Notes: generated by a model not told the origin, from the letters alone. DNA of 37,985 nt from Syntrophaceae bacterium UBA7520 (GCA_002478265.1 DLNC01000016.1:1-37985), one strand, 5' to 3'; positions 5,873 through 14,639 are shown, numbered from the stretch's first letter. Numbers and translations: made by a program.

Positions 5873-7129
5873 ATGGATATAAAAAATTCAATAAAACAAA
5901 TCGCCCAAAAAGCGCAGATGGCATCGCGTCAGCTTTCCCGCATATCGACAGGCATCAAAAACGACGTCTTGCTCAAAATGGCCGAAGCTTTGCTGGAAAA
6001 AAGTGATTTCCTGATAAAAGAAAACGTCAAGGATCTGACGCGCGCCAGAGAGACGGGGCTTTCCGCGGCGATGATGGACCGTCTAACCATTAAGGAAGCA
6101 ACCATTGGCGCGATGGCGCAGGGATTGCGCGAAGTCGCCGCGCTGCCGGATCCGGTGGGCAAAGTGACCTCCATGTGGCGCCGTCCCAACGGCCTTATGG
6201 TCGGCCGCATGCGCATTCCGCTGGGCGTAATCGGCATTATTTATGAGTCACGCCCCAATGTTACGGTGGACGCCTCCGCTTTATGCCTGAAGGCGGGCAA
6301 CGCGGTGATTCTGCGCGGCGGCTCGGAAGCGATAAATTCCAACCTGGCGATTGCTTCCATCCTGCAGCAAGTATTAAGCGAAAGCCCCTTGCCCGCGGAG
6401 GCGGTGCAGGTTATTCCTTTCACCGACCGCGCGGGTGTTTCTGCCCTGCTGCAGATGGATGAATATATCGACCTGATTATTCCCCGCGGCGGTGAAGAGC
6501 TTATCCGAACGGTGGTCGCCCAATCCAAAATTCCGGTAATCAAGCACTACAAAGGCGTCTGCCATATATTCGTGGATAAAGATGCGGATTTGGATATGGC
6601 GATGAACATCACTTTCAACGCCAAGGTCCAGCGCCCCGGTGTCTGCAACGCGCTGGAAACCCTGCTGGCGCACAAAGACATTGCCGACGAATTTCTGCCC
6701 CGCGCCGCGGAAAAACTGCAGAAAGCCGGCGTCACCATCAGAGGATGTGAACAAACAAGAAAAATCCTTAAAAACATCGAAGCGGCAACAGAGGATGACT
6801 GGTACGCGGAATATCTTGATCTGATTCTGGCCGTAAAAATTGTGGATGATATCGGCGCCGCGATCGCGCATATCGAAAAATACGGCTCCTTGCACACGGA
6901 ATCGATTATCACCAGAGATTACGCCAACGCGCAGCGATTTTTAAATGAAGTAAATTCTTCCACCGTGGCGGTCAACGCCTCGACCCGTTTCAGCGACGGT
7001 TTCGAGTTGGGATTGGGCGCGGAAATCGGCATATCTACGACGAAACTGCACGCTTTCGGGCCGATGGGACTGGAAGAACTGACGACAACCAAATTTATCA
7101 TCTACGGCAACGGCCAGGTGCGCGCATGA
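5873..7129 (+). CDS. proA: Gamma-glutamyl phosphate reductase
   Basis: ProA reduces gamma-glutamyl phosphate to glutamate-5-semialdehyde with NADPH, the second step of proline synthesis. The 418-aa length is normal. Family landmarks are seen throughout: PLGVIGIIYESRPNVT (near residue 115-130), the ILRGGSEAINSN segment, IIPRGGEEL, and the catalytic cysteine region QRPGVCNALETLL (Cys near 258). The C-terminal ELGLGAEIGISTTKLHAFGPMG block is also typical. An AAGGA ribosome site lies before the ATG. The stop overlaps the nadD start by ATGA, indicating an operon. proB is not in the window. Confidence 0.97.
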   Translation: MDIKNSIKQIAQKAQMASRQLSRISTGIKNDVLLKMAEALLEKSDFLIKENVKDLTRARETGLSAAMMDRLTIKEATIGAMAQGLREVAALPDPVGKVTSMWRRPNGLMVGRMRIPLGVIGIIYESRPNVTVDASALCLKAGNAVILRGGSEAINSNLAIASILQQVLSESPLPAEAVQVIPFTDRAGVSALLQMDEYIDLIIPRGGEELIRTVVAQSKIPVIKHYKGVCHIFVDKDADLDMAMNITFNAKVQRPGVCNALETLLAHKDIADEFLPRAAEKLQKAGVTIRGCEQTRKILKNIEAATEDDWYAEYLDLILAVKIVDDIGAAIAHIEKYGSLHTESIITRDYANAQRFLNEVNSSTVAVNASTRFSDGFELGLGAEIGISTTKLHAFGPMGLEELTTTKFIIYGNGQVRA

Positions 7130-7773
7130 AATGGGGACTGCTTGGCGGCACATTTGATCCGATTCATTTCGGACACTTGCGCGGCGCGGAAGAGATAATG
7201 GAAATGTTCGGCCTGAACCGGATAATCTTCGTTCCTTCCTCAAGGCCGCCGCACAAACTGGAAGCCAATATCACTTCATTTTATCATCGCGAGCAGATGA
7301 TAAAACTGGCTATTGAAGGCAATGTTAATTTTTCTTTTTCCAACGTGGAAAATCAGCGCGCCGGAAAATCATACTCCGTGGAAACTGTCGAATATTTTTT
7401 AAATAATTATATCGAAGATATGGAATTATACTTTATCGTGGGTCAGGACGCTTTCCAGGCGATAACCACCTGGAAAAACTGGGAAAAACTTTTGCTGATG
7501 TGCAACTTTGCCGTAATGACCAGGCCAGGCTACGACGAGCTGAAACCGGACAAGATTCTCCCGCCGGATTTCGCGGCGCGGTTCATCCATAATGAAAAAA
7601 TTGACGGTTTTCGGGGGCCGGAAGGTTACGCCATTTATTTCCGCCGTGTCAGCTTCTTGGATATATCTTCTTCGCGCATCAGGGCCATGGTCAAGGATAA
7701 TAAATCTGTCCGGTATCTTCTGCCCGACGCGGTGCGCCAATACATTTTCAAAAACGGCCTGTACAAAGCTTGA
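7126..7773 (+). CDS. nadD: Nicotinate-nucleotide adenylyltransferase
   Basis: NadD joins ATP to nicotinate mononucleotide to form deamido-NAD. The 215-aa protein begins with GLLGGTFDPIHFGHL, which holds the nucleotidyltransferase motif GGTFDPIHxGH. The later ISSSRIR signature (near residues 184-190) for ATP binding is also present. Length matches the family. It overlaps the proA stop by four bases, so the two genes are translationally coupled; proA-nadD adjacency is common in Deltaproteobacteria and Firmicutes. The 3' end is convergent with the next minus-strand gene. Confidence 0.96.
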   Translation: MKWGLLGGTFDPIHFGHLRGAEEIMEMFGLNRIIFVPSSRPPHKLEANITSFYHREQMIKLAIEGNVNFSFSNVENQRAGKSYSVETVEYFLNNYIEDMELYFIVGQDAFQAITTWKNWEKLLLMCNFAVMTRPGYDELKPDKILPPDFAARFIHNEKIDGFRGPEGYAIYFRRVSFLDISSSRIRAMVKDNKSVRYLLPDAVRQYIFKNGLYKA

Positions 7774-7813
7774 AATAATTAACCGCTTAGTCACGCCCGG
7801 TTTAAAATTCCGG

Positions 7814-8584
7814 TTATTCAAACTTCGCGAAATCCGGCTTGCGCTTTTCAAAAAAGGCGCCGAACGCCTCTTTGGCCTCCGGCGAGAGAAGCATCGCGCT
7901 GAAATATTTATTTTCTTCCATCATTTTTTCTCTGATTTTATCCGCCTGCGCTGCCTTCATCAGAAATTTGGTCGTGCGCAAAGAAGATGCGGGCAATCCG
8001 GCAAGCTTTGCCGCCTGCGCGTAAGCGTAAGGATGAAGTTCATTGACGGGAAGCACTTTATTGATCAGTCCCATTTCATAGGCCTCCTGAGCGGAAAAAA
8101 ATTCGCCGATTAGCAATTTTTCCGCGGCGCGTGGAAAGCCGATAACCTGCGGCAGGAGCATGCTGGAGGCAAATTCCGGACAAAGACCCAGTTGCGCGAA
8201 GGGCATGGAAAAACGGGCATTTTCCGCCGCGTAAACCATATCGCAGTGCAAAAGCATCGTGGTGCCGATGCCGATAGCCGCGCCGGCAACCGCCGCGATC
8301 ACCGGTTTTTTGGCCTCAACCATTTGCAGCATAAAGTGAGCCACCGGACGGTCCGCGAGATCGCCGCCGGGCGGCGTATTCATAAAATCTTCCAGATCGT
8401 TGCCCGCGGTGAAAATATCCGGCTTGCCGCAAATAAGAATAACGCGCACTTCTTTGTCCTGGCCAGCGTCTCTGAGCGCGTCAGCCATTACCTGATACAT
8501 GGCCGCCGTGATCGAATTTTTCTTTTGTGGGCGGTTGAATTCGATGGCGAGAATTCCGTTCTTTTTATTTGTCACGATATCCAT
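7814..8584 (-). CDS. Crotonase-family enoyl-CoA isomerase/hydratase (ECI2-like)
   Basis: The 256-aa protein belongs to the enoyl-CoA hydratase/isomerase superfamily. The two glutamates of classical hydratases are not at their usual places: the GGGCEL position reads IGIGTTML and the PEI position reads MPFAQLG. Instead the segment LGLCPEFASS (Glu near residue 137) matches the catalytic region of peroxisomal-type delta3-delta2-enoyl-CoA isomerases (ECI2). It would shift double bonds of unsaturated acyl-CoAs into beta-oxidation. The frame is open further upstream to 8668, but AAGGGGA (8591-8597) sits six bases before the ATG at 8584, and the upstream part overlaps a terminator hairpin, so 8584 is preferred (ATG at 8587 is also possible). 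Confidence 0.85.
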   Translation of the reverse strand: MDIVTNKKNGILAIEFNRPQKKNSITAAMYQVMADALRDAGQDKEVRVILICGKPDIFTAGNDLEDFMNTPPGGDLADRPVAHFMLQMVEAKKPVIAAVAGAAIGIGTTMLLHCDMVYAAENARFSMPFAQLGLCPEFASSMLLPQVIGFPRAAEKLLIGEFFSAQEAYEMGLINKVLPVNELHPYAYAQAAKLAGLPASSLRTTKFLMKAAQADKIREKMMEENKYFSAMLLSPEAKEAFGAFFEKRKPDFAKFE

Positions 8585-8633
8585 CATTATTCCCCTTGTA
8601 AGATTGGACTGAGGGCAAAACTGAATTTCAAAA

Positions 8634-8680
8634 ATTCGGCCTTTTACGCCGGTATTTTCCGCCGACATAAAAGGCCGATT
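8634..8680 (-). terminator. Intrinsic terminator after thiolase gene
   Basis: On the minus strand, 11-base arms TCGGCCTTTTA and TAAAAGGCCGA (8668-8678 and 8636-8646) enclose a further GC-rich pairing (TCGGCGG with CCGGCG) and are followed by ATTTTTG. It lies 26 bases after the thiolase stop and just before the ribosome site of the next gene, so it would separate the two transcripts or reduce read-through. Confidence 0.75.
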
Positions 8681-8703
8681 ATTAACAAGCGCTAACCTGT
8701 TAC

Positions 8704-9912
8704 TTATTTTTGTAAATTCTCGATAACCGTGGCCACACCCAGACCGCCGCCACAGCAGGAGCCAAAAATACCATATCTACCGCCCCGACGAATAAGTTCT
8801 CTCATTGTGAACATGCAAATGCGGGCTCCGGAAGCGCCGTTGGGATGACCAAACGCGATCGCTCCGCCGTTGGGATTCCATTTTTTGTCCATGTCTATTT
8901 TCTCACCGGTCTGCTTTTCGATTTCTTTGATTACCGCCAGGTTCTGCACGGCAAAGGCCTCGTTGCATTCCATAACGTCCATGTCGGAAAGCTTTAAACC
9001 GGCGCGCTTAATCGCCATCGGCATGGCGTAAGCAGGAGCGATACCCATGATTTTAGGATCACAGCCGTAGTCGGCGCCGGCCAGCCATCTGGCCATCGGT
9101 TTGTAACCGAGCTCTTTGGCTTTTTCGGCCGTCATCATCAAAACAAAGGCGGAGCCGTCGTTGCGGCCGGAGGCGTTGCCCGCCGTCACCGTCCCATCCT
9201 TGGTAAATGCGGGGGGCAGAGCGGCCAGCGCTTCCATAGAAGTCATGCGCGGATGCTCGTCAACCTTAAACTCCAATGGCGGCTGCTTTTTGCCCTGCGG
9301 GACCATAACCGGGATAATTTCATCAACAAAATATCCCGCGTCCATGGCTTTCTTCGCCAGCACCTGTGAACGTAAGGCGAATTCATCCGACGCCTGGCGG
9401 GGAATGTTATACATCTTCTGCAGATTCTCCGCGGTTATTCCCATACCGATACATTCTTCGGGAACAGGGGAAAGTTCCGGCGCCATCGGCATCGGCGGAA
9501 TAAGCCGATAAGGAGGAGTGCTCATGGAAAACTTCGCGGGAATGTTGCTGTATGATTCCATGCCGCCGGCGATGACAACGTCCGCCTGATCGGCCAGAAT
9601 TTTCCAGGCCGCGTGGTTGATGCTGTCGATGGCCGAGCCGCACTGCATTTCAATGTAGCTCGCCGATGTCTCATAGGGAAGACCGGCATAGAGCAGCGCC
9701 CAGCGGGCGGGATTCATGGCGCGGGAACAATGCGCCGCCGACCCCAGGAAAACGCTGTCCACTTTGCCTTTTTCCTTAATTTTTGTTTTCTCCACCAATC
9801 CCTTGATGCCGATGCCGGCCAGTTGCTCGGCCGTGAATTCGCGCAATGTGCCGCCCATTCTGCCAAACGCTGTCCGCGTGCCGTCAACAAATACAACTTC
9901 TCTTTTACTCAT
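8704..9912 (-). CDS. Thiolase (acetyl-CoA acyltransferase/acetyltransferase)
   Basis: The 402-aa enzyme is a condensing-family thiolase that cleaves 3-ketoacyl-CoA with CoA, or the reverse. The nucleophile cysteine is in EMQCGSAIDS (Cys near residue 91), the histidine in GGAIAFGHPNGASG, and the second cysteine in GSCCGGGLG near the C-terminus, so the active site is complete. Start ATG at 9912 has AGAGGTGAT upstream. It follows the 3-hydroxyacyl-CoA dehydrogenase gene on the same strand, with a strong hairpin between them. Together they could run beta-oxidation or butyryl-type synthesis. Chain-length preference cannot be told from sequence. Confidence 0.95.
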   Translation of the reverse strand: MSKREVVFVDGTRTAFGRMGGTLREFTAEQLAGIGIKGLVEKTKIKEKGKVDSVFLGSAAHCSRAMNPARWALLYAGLPYETSASYIEMQCGSAIDSINHAAWKILADQADVVIAGGMESYSNIPAKFSMSTPPYRLIPPMPMAPELSPVPEECIGMGITAENLQKMYNIPRQASDEFALRSQVLAKKAMDAGYFVDEIIPVMVPQGKKQPPLEFKVDEHPRMTSMEALAALPPAFTKDGTVTAGNASGRNDGSAFVLMMTAEKAKELGYKPMARWLAGADYGCDPKIMGIAPAYAMPMAIKRAGLKLSDMDVMECNEAFAVQNLAVIKEIEKQTGEKIDMDKKWNPNGGAIAFGHPNGASGARICMFTMRELIRRGGRYGIFGSCCGGGLGVATVIENLQK

Positions 9913-9990
9913 AGATCACCTCTTTATTTTTAAATTTTACTTCTTATTTCAACCTTATAGACTTAAAAAATTTAAGATAATAAAGTCTCA

Positions 9991-10029
9991 GAAAAGGAAT
10001 AAGGACAGGTTTTTTCTGCCCTTATTCCT
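9991..10029 (-). terminator. Hairpin terminator between 3-hydroxyacyl-CoA dehydrogenase and thiolase
   Basis: On the minus strand a 14-base stem (AGGAATAAGGGCAG at 10029-10016 with CTGTCCTTATTCCT at 10008-9995, one G-U pair) has a short A-rich loop and is followed by TTTTC. The stem is very stable but the T-run is short, so it may be a partial terminator that lowers thiolase expression relative to the upstream gene. Confidence 0.65.
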
Positions 10030-10045
10030 GATGGCTTTTCCAAAT

Positions 10046-10927
10046 CTATTTTTTATCTTTCTTCGTGTAATCGTACCAGCCCTTGCCCGTCTTTTCGCCG
10101 TACTCGCCTTTCACGTAATGCGCCACAACGCTGGGAGTGGGCAGGTCAGCCGGATCACCCGATTTTCTGAACGCTTCCATCGAAGCGATATAGGTCAGAT
10201 CAATGCCGGTAAGATCCATAAGGCGGAAGGGGCCCATCGGATGGCCGGCGCCGTAAACGCAGGCCTTGTCGATATCTTCCATCGAGGCCACGCCCATTTC
10301 CAGCATCCACTGCGCTTCTCTGCCGATGACGCGGAAAATTCTGTTGAGCAAAAATCCATCAACCTCTTTTTTGATGAAAACAGGAACCTTTTCTATCTTT
10401 TTGCAAAGTTCCATAGTGATGTTCGCGGTTTCCTCGGAGACATGGGGTCCTTTGACCACTTCCACCAGCTTCATGACCAGCGCCGGATTGAAAAAGTGCA
10501 TATTCAGAACCTTTTCCGGTCTTTTGGTGGCATCCGCGATGCGGGAGCTGACAATATAGGAGCTGTTCGTCGCCAGAATGGCGTGCGCGGGAGCAATTTT
10601 ATCCAGATCGGCAAAAATCTTTCTTTTCAGATCCAGAACTTCCGTGGCCGCCTCAATGACAAAGTCCGCGTCACCTGCCGCTTCTTTCATATCGGAGGTA
10701 AAAGAAATATTTTTACGCGCAGCTTCAGCCTGTTCTTTAGTCATTTTACCTTTTTCGACCCTGCCGGGCAGATAGGTGTTGACAAAGTTATCCGCCTTTT
10801 TGAGAATCTCCGGCACGACGTCAGAGCACTTGACTTTGTAGCCGTAAATCGCGCAAAGAAGCGAAATCTGATGCCCCATGTTCCCGGCACCAACCACACA
10901 TACATTTTTTACATCTTCCAGTTTCAT
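10046..10927 (-). CDS. 3-hydroxyacyl-CoA dehydrogenase
   Basis: The 293-aa enzyme oxidises 3-hydroxyacyl-CoA with NAD (or reduces acetoacetyl-CoA). The N-terminal Rossmann motif is VVGAGNMGHQIS. The catalytic histidine is in LNMHFFNPALVMKLVEVV, and the C-terminal helical domain includes VDGFLLNRIF and GAGHPMGPFRLMDLTGID. Length fits the short single-domain HBD/PaaH group. The frame allows an ATG at 10936, but AAAGGA (10936-10941) abuts it and is eight bases before the ATG at 10927, which is therefore preferred. It leads a minus-strand set with thiolase and is divergent from the dienoyl-CoA-isomerase-like gene. Confidence 0.95.
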   Translation of the reverse strand: MKLEDVKNVCVVGAGNMGHQISLLCAIYGYKVKCSDVVPEILKKADNFVNTYLPGRVEKGKMTKEQAEAARKNISFTSDMKEAAGDADFVIEAATEVLDLKRKIFADLDKIAPAHAILATNSSYIVSSRIADATKRPEKVLNMHFFNPALVMKLVEVVKGPHVSEETANITMELCKKIEKVPVFIKKEVDGFLLNRIFRVIGREAQWMLEMGVASMEDIDKACVYGAGHPMGPFRLMDLTGIDLTYIASMEAFRKSGDPADLPTPSVVAHYVKGEYGEKTGKGWYDYTKKDKK

Positions 10928-11400
10928 TTTTCCCATCCTTTCTAAAATAAATTTTAAATAATCATTCCCCCTCCAAAATAATTCCGGATAATCTCGCCCT
11001 TATCGCCCCCCAAACGCTGCTTCAGGCACATCGCGGAATTATTTTAAGAGCAGTTTTATGAGCTTGAAAAAATTACCAAAGGAAGAACGATTTACGCGTA
11101 CACCAAAAAGACTTCTCGATAAAAATATTTCCTCATTTTTTAACCAATCTAAATCATTCGTTCCCAGCGTCATTCACCCTACCAAAAATGCAGATTGAAT
11201 TCAATTTTTTTTGACCGGTGGTTAGACACATGTCGCCCCGGAAAAGAAAAAAAGCCGCCCCCAAACCCAACATCTTGATTTTACAGGGCAATCAAAAATA
11301 TCTACCCCAGAGGCACAAGGATATTCATTGGACAAAACGGTAAATTTAGAATATTGGATGACTCGATTGGCGAAAGATTAAAATCCACCAAGGAGGATGT
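10928..11400. other. Divergent intergenic region, no gene recognised
   Basis: This 473-base gap separates the minus-strand 3-hydroxyacyl-CoA dehydrogenase from the plus-strand crotonase. It is AT-rich and should hold both promoters, but I see no convincing -35/-10 pair. A 37-codon frame (11230-11343) lacks a ribosome site. The only firm signal is AAGGAGGAT immediately before the ATG at 11401. No repeat or riboswitch was recognised. Confidence 0.5.
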
Positions 11401-12201
11401 ATGAAATATAAATTTATTGAACTGGAAATCAAAAACCACATCGCCGAAGTTGGCCTGGCGCGCACCGCCAGCCTCAACGCGATTAGTCTGGAATTCGCCT
11501 CGGAAATCGCCGATGTCTTCAGGAAATTAGGCCGAATGGATGATGTAAGAGCGATAATTTTGGCCAGCAAAGCGCGGATTTTCTGCGCCGGGCTGGACTT
11601 AAAAGAAGCAGGCGGCCACTTCAAGCCCACAGCCAAAGGCGTGATTGATTCCATAGAAAAGTCACAACCTTTGTTTGACTGCTGCAACGCGATCGAGGAT
11701 TGCCCCAAACCGGTTATCGCCGCGGTGCACAGCCGCTGCATCGGTGGCGGGCTGGATATGATCTCTGCCTGCGATATCCGTTTGTGCACAGAAGACGCTA
11801 CTTTCTGCCTCAAGGAAGCGGCTATTGGTTTTGTCGCGGATATGGGCGTCCTACAGCGCCTACCGCACATCATCGGGGAAGGATTCACCCGCCAGATGGC
11901 CTATACCGCCGCCGAATATCCCGCGCGGGTTGTGGAAAAAATGGGGCTCGTCAACGAAATATACAAAGACCAGGACGCGCTCATGAACGCGGCGCGGAAG
12001 ATGGCCGCCGAAATCGCGCAAAACGCGCCGCTGGGCGTGCGCGCCACCAAAGAAGTTTTAAACTACAGCCGCTATGTCAATGTCAAAGACGGCATGGCGA
12101 TGGCTATCCAGAAAAACATGGTGCTGACAACATCAGAGGACCTCAAAGAGGCTATAACCGCTTTTATCGAAAGAAGGCCGCCTAATTTCAAGGGCCAATA
12201 A
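11401..12201 (+). CDS. Delta3,5-delta2,4-dienoyl-CoA isomerase-like crotonase
   Basis: The 266-aa protein aligns by eye with ECH1-type dienoyl-CoA isomerases rather than plain hydratases. The three acidic residues of that enzyme are present: Asp near 119 in GGGLDMISACDIR, Glu near 139 in LKEAAIG, and Asp near 147 in VADMGVLQRLP. The last motif is characteristic. The enzyme would isomerise 3,5-dienoyl-CoA from odd-position unsaturated fatty acids, or act on a related dienoyl-CoA. It has a strong AAGGAGG ribosome site and a strong terminator after the stop. It is divergent from the hydroxyacyl-CoA dehydrogenase and thiolase genes, with which it would share a pathway. Substrate is inferred. Confidence 0.85.
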   Translation: MKYKFIELEIKNHIAEVGLARTASLNAISLEFASEIADVFRKLGRMDDVRAIILASKARIFCAGLDLKEAGGHFKPTAKGVIDSIEKSQPLFDCCNAIEDCPKPVIAAVHSRCIGGGLDMISACDIRLCTEDATFCLKEAAIGFVADMGVLQRLPHIIGEGFTRQMAYTAAEYPARVVEKMGLVNEIYKDQDALMNAARKMAAEIAQNAPLGVRATKEVLNYSRYVNVKDGMAMAIQKNMVLTTSEDLKEAITAFIERRPPNFKGQ

Positions 12202-12208
12202 AAACAAA

Positions 12209-12240
12209 AAAAGGGCGGGTGATGCGCCCGCCCTTTTGCC
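12209..12240. terminator. Bidirectional intrinsic terminator
   Basis: Arms AAGGGCGGG (12211-12219) and CCCGCCCTT (12227-12235) with a seven-base loop have an A-run before and a T-run after, so the hairpin works on both strands. It lies between convergent genes: the crotonase ending at 12201 and the outer-membrane barrel ending at 12270. Confidence 0.9.
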
Positions 12241-12269
12241 AATTTTTTCAGCTTATCTTCTAACTAGAA

Positions 12270-13088
12270 TTAGAATCTTACCGACAAGCCGCCGCCGACC
12301 AGCCAGTTGACCTTGTCTAATTTCATCTGCAATAAATCGTCGTCGTAGGTTCCGTCACCTTTTACTTTGTATTTTACATAGCCGGCATTGAGGAAAGGCT
12401 CCAGGCTGACTTTATTGAGCTTTACAGTGGCGCCCATAGAAGCATTCACGCCCATGTTATATCCGCTCAGGGATATGGCCAGGGGATAATACGGCCAGCC
12501 ATACTCGATGGCTGCAGATGTGTAATCGCTTTTTACCCAGCCATAAAATGCGCTCAATCCACCACGCAGAACAAAAACCGGCGTCAATTCTTTTTCCGCC
12601 AGCATTTTGAGTGTCAGGCGATGTTGCGTGTTTTTCGGATAATCAGAATAAGTGTAATGATAGTCTGGGTTGTAAGTATCATCTTCTAAATAATCCCAGT
12701 CAAAGTAGGCATTTTCTTTTGCGGATAGATAAGCATAGTAAAGTCCCGCCGCCAGCCTTGTGCCTTTGGCCGGCGTGAAATCAATGCCACCGCCCAACTC
12801 GACAAAAAGATTTTTCACTTCATGCCCATATGTATCAACAGACGTTGCGCTCCACCAATAATCGCCGTCTCTCTTAATCTGACGATAACCGGCGCTAACA
12901 ACAAAAGGTAAAGCAACCGCGTTAGAGAGGGGAATTCTCAGCCAGAAATCACCGCCAACATTGAAACCTTTTACTTTACCCTCCCAATTCATGATACCAT
13001 CCTCATCATCCCCTCCGATATATTCGTTGTCCGATGCAAAAGGAAGTCCTCCTTTTAAGGTAAACGCATATTTTGCGGCACCAATCAT
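12270..13088 (-). CDS. Outer-membrane beta-barrel protein, apparently without signal peptide
   Basis: The 272-aa protein has alternating polar/aromatic strands, many Tyr and Gly residues, and ends in GGGLSVRF, a C-terminal phenylalanine typical of BAM substrates. It looks like an 8-12 strand barrel of the porin-like/OmpW-like kind. The only in-frame ATG (13088) gives MIGAAKYAFTLKGG, already strand-like, with no signal peptide and no ribosome site. The frame stays open 20 codons further upstream (reading YWEAQGKVSAAG before the Met) until a stop near 13150, but no start codon lies there, and short frames elsewhere in the gap do not supply a signal peptide. It may be a 5'-truncated remnant. Confidence 0.7.
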   Translation of the reverse strand: MIGAAKYAFTLKGGLPFASDNEYIGGDDEDGIMNWEGKVKGFNVGGDFWLRIPLSNAVALPFVVSAGYRQIKRDGDYWWSATSVDTYGHEVKNLFVELGGGIDFTPAKGTRLAAGLYYAYLSAKENAYFDWDYLEDDTYNPDYHYTYSDYPKNTQHRLTLKMLAEKELTPVFVLRGGLSAFYGWVKSDYTSAAIEYGWPYYPLAISLSGYNMGVNASMGATVKLNKVSLEPFLNAGYVKYKVKGDGTYDDDLLQMKLDKVNWLVGGGLSVRF

Positions 13089-13259
13089 ACCGGCAGCAGA
13101 TACTTTACCCTGCGCTTCCCAGTAGTTTGATTTATAATGTAAAAAACTTTAACCTACATATCAAAGATTGCCAGTCTACGTCAAATGTAAATATTATAAT
13201 ATTCTCGGCATTTTTATTATTTATAATATTGGAATTTATATGATAATAATTAAAGCGCC

Positions 13260-14396
13260 ATGAAAAAAACTGCCCTGATCTTTTTTACCTTATTGAGCAT
13301 ATTTCTTTTTTCCTGCTCAGGCGTTCAGCAATTTATTGATCGCACCGTCAAGCCACCAGCCCAATGTCTGCCTAGTTTTCCGGACAAAGACGGCTGGTAC
13401 GGCGCTGACGCGGCTTATTCCATAAAACTCGATAACGAACGAACCTTGTGGCTTTTCGGCGATACCTTTGCCACGCCGGAAGAAGGCCGCACGGATCGCA
13501 TCGGCATGGATGTAATACTTGGCGCCACGCTGGCCATCTCCACCTGCGCGGAAGAAGGCAAATTTAATATTAAATATTTCATAAAAAATAAAAACGGAAA
13601 GTTCGTATCCTTTTTCGGCGAAAAAGAATGGCTCTGGCCGCAGGATCCATTCCTTGTCGATAACGCGCTTTATATCCCCCTGCTTGTCGTTGAAGCGCTG
13701 CCCAAAAAATACGCCCCCTTTAATTTCAGGGTGACCGGTCACAAGATAGCCCTCATCAAAGATTTTACCGGCGCCGATCCGCGTAATTGGCATGTTGATT
13801 ATCTGGATATAACGAAACACATCCCGCAGGAAATCACCGCCTGGGCTACAACTACAGTGGTCTATGACGGTTATTTATATTTTTACCCTCTATTCAAGAG
13901 CAGGGATATAACCGGAAACATCCTGGCGCGTCTCAAGATAAGCGATTTAAAAAACCGGAAATGGGATATGGAATTTTACCATCAGGACGGAAAATGGGAT
14001 AAAAAGCTTGACACACGGCGCGTTCAAGTGATTTTTTCGGAAGCCCTCTCGGAACTTTCCGTGCGTCCCCGCTATGACAACAACGGCTGGATGGCCATTT
14101 ATCTTTCCCCCGCTGACGGGGGCAAAAGACTCCTGCGCCGGGAAGCGCCGCGGCCGGAAGGCCCGTGGTCGGAGGGAAAAACGCTAATCGAAAAAATTCC
14201 GGAGATGGATGAACAAAGCCCGCTTTATGACAAAAACACTTTTTGTTACGCGGGCAAGGAACATGTTCAGTATTCCCGCCCGCGCCGTATTGTGGCCACT
14301 TACGTGTGCAACTCATTGGAAGAGGACACGGAAACCAGCTTCCTCCGCAGAAATCTTTTTTTGTACCGCCCCGTGGTTGTAAATATCAGTTACTGA
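13260..14396 (+). CDS. DUF4185-like lipoprotein
   Basis: The 378-aa protein begins with a basic N-terminus and hydrophobic stretch ending in LFLFSCSG, a lipobox-like site with Cys near residue 19, so it is probably a lipoprotein. The segment GADAAYSIKL followed by RTLWLFGDTF is the hallmark I associate with DUF4185 proteins, a beta-propeller family related to glycosidase folds. Later motifs such as WLWPQDPFLV and ITAWATTTVVYDGYLY fit repeated blades. No catalytic residues can be assigned, and the ligand is unknown. It is divergent from the barrel protein gene across an AT-rich 171-base gap. The start has only a weak ribosome site. Its GC content is like the neighbouring core genes. Confidence 0.72.
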   Translation: MKKTALIFFTLLSIFLFSCSGVQQFIDRTVKPPAQCLPSFPDKDGWYGADAAYSIKLDNERTLWLFGDTFATPEEGRTDRIGMDVILGATLAISTCAEEGKFNIKYFIKNKNGKFVSFFGEKEWLWPQDPFLVDNALYIPLLVVEALPKKYAPFNFRVTGHKIALIKDFTGADPRNWHVDYLDITKHIPQEITAWATTTVVYDGYLYFYPLFKSRDITGNILARLKISDLKNRKWDMEFYHQDGKWDKKLDTRRVQVIFSEALSELSVRPRYDNNGWMAIYLSPADGGKRLLRREAPRPEGPWSEGKTLIEKIPEMDEQSPLYDKNTFCYAGKEHVQYSRPRRIVATYVCNSLEEDTETSFLRRNLFLYRPVVVNISY

Positions 14397-14434
14397 TTCG
14401 TATATGGAGACATAGCTTGCATGGTTGTTTTCTT

Positions 14435-14527
14435 TCATCGCGAGGAGCGTAAGCGACGCGGCGATCTATTTAAATAGCGGCTACTCTTGAGATTGCTTCG
14501 TCCCAAAAAATCGGGCCTCGCAATGAC
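14435..14527. repeat. REP-like palindromic unit 1
   Basis: Left arm TCATCGCGAGGAGCG (from 14435) and right arm GGCCTCGCAATGAC (to 14527) are inverted relatives, with inner GCGGCGATCTA and TGAGATTGCTTCG also complementary. It fits the widespread class of intergenic palindromes built on CATTGCGAG...GAAGCAATCT. It begins 38 bases after the DUF4185-like gene. Confidence 0.65.
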
Positions 14528-14539
14528 CATCTGTTTTTG

Positions 14540-14639
14540 GTCATCACGAACACGTTTATCTGATGAAGCGACATCATACGCTAGCCACAAAAGCCTGAGA
14601 TGCTCGCGGCGACTGCGTCGGATTGCCTTTCACGATGAC
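14540..14639. repeat. REP-like palindromic unit 2 (degenerate)
   Basis: The ends GTCATCACGAAC (14540) and TTTCACGATGAC (to 14639) are inverted relatives, and the inner right half GAGATGCTCGCGGCGACTGCG resembles other copies. The interior is diverged, and pairing is weaker than in units 1 and 3. Confidence 0.5.

Noticed and set aside
8588..8668. N-terminal extension of the ECI2-like crotonase frame
   Set aside because: It overlaps a strong terminator hairpin, and a good ribosome site lies just before an internal ATG that matches the family start.
9716..10945. Long plus-strand open frame opposite the thiolase and dehydrogenase genes
   Set aside because: It is antisense to two well-conserved enzymes, and its translation matches no family and is rich in Phe/Arg/His as typical of shadow frames.
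11230..11343. A 37-codon frame rich in Lys/Arg in the gap before the dienoyl-CoA-isomerase-like gene
   Set aside because: No ribosome site, no recognisable family, and a composition expected of AT-rich intergenic DNA.
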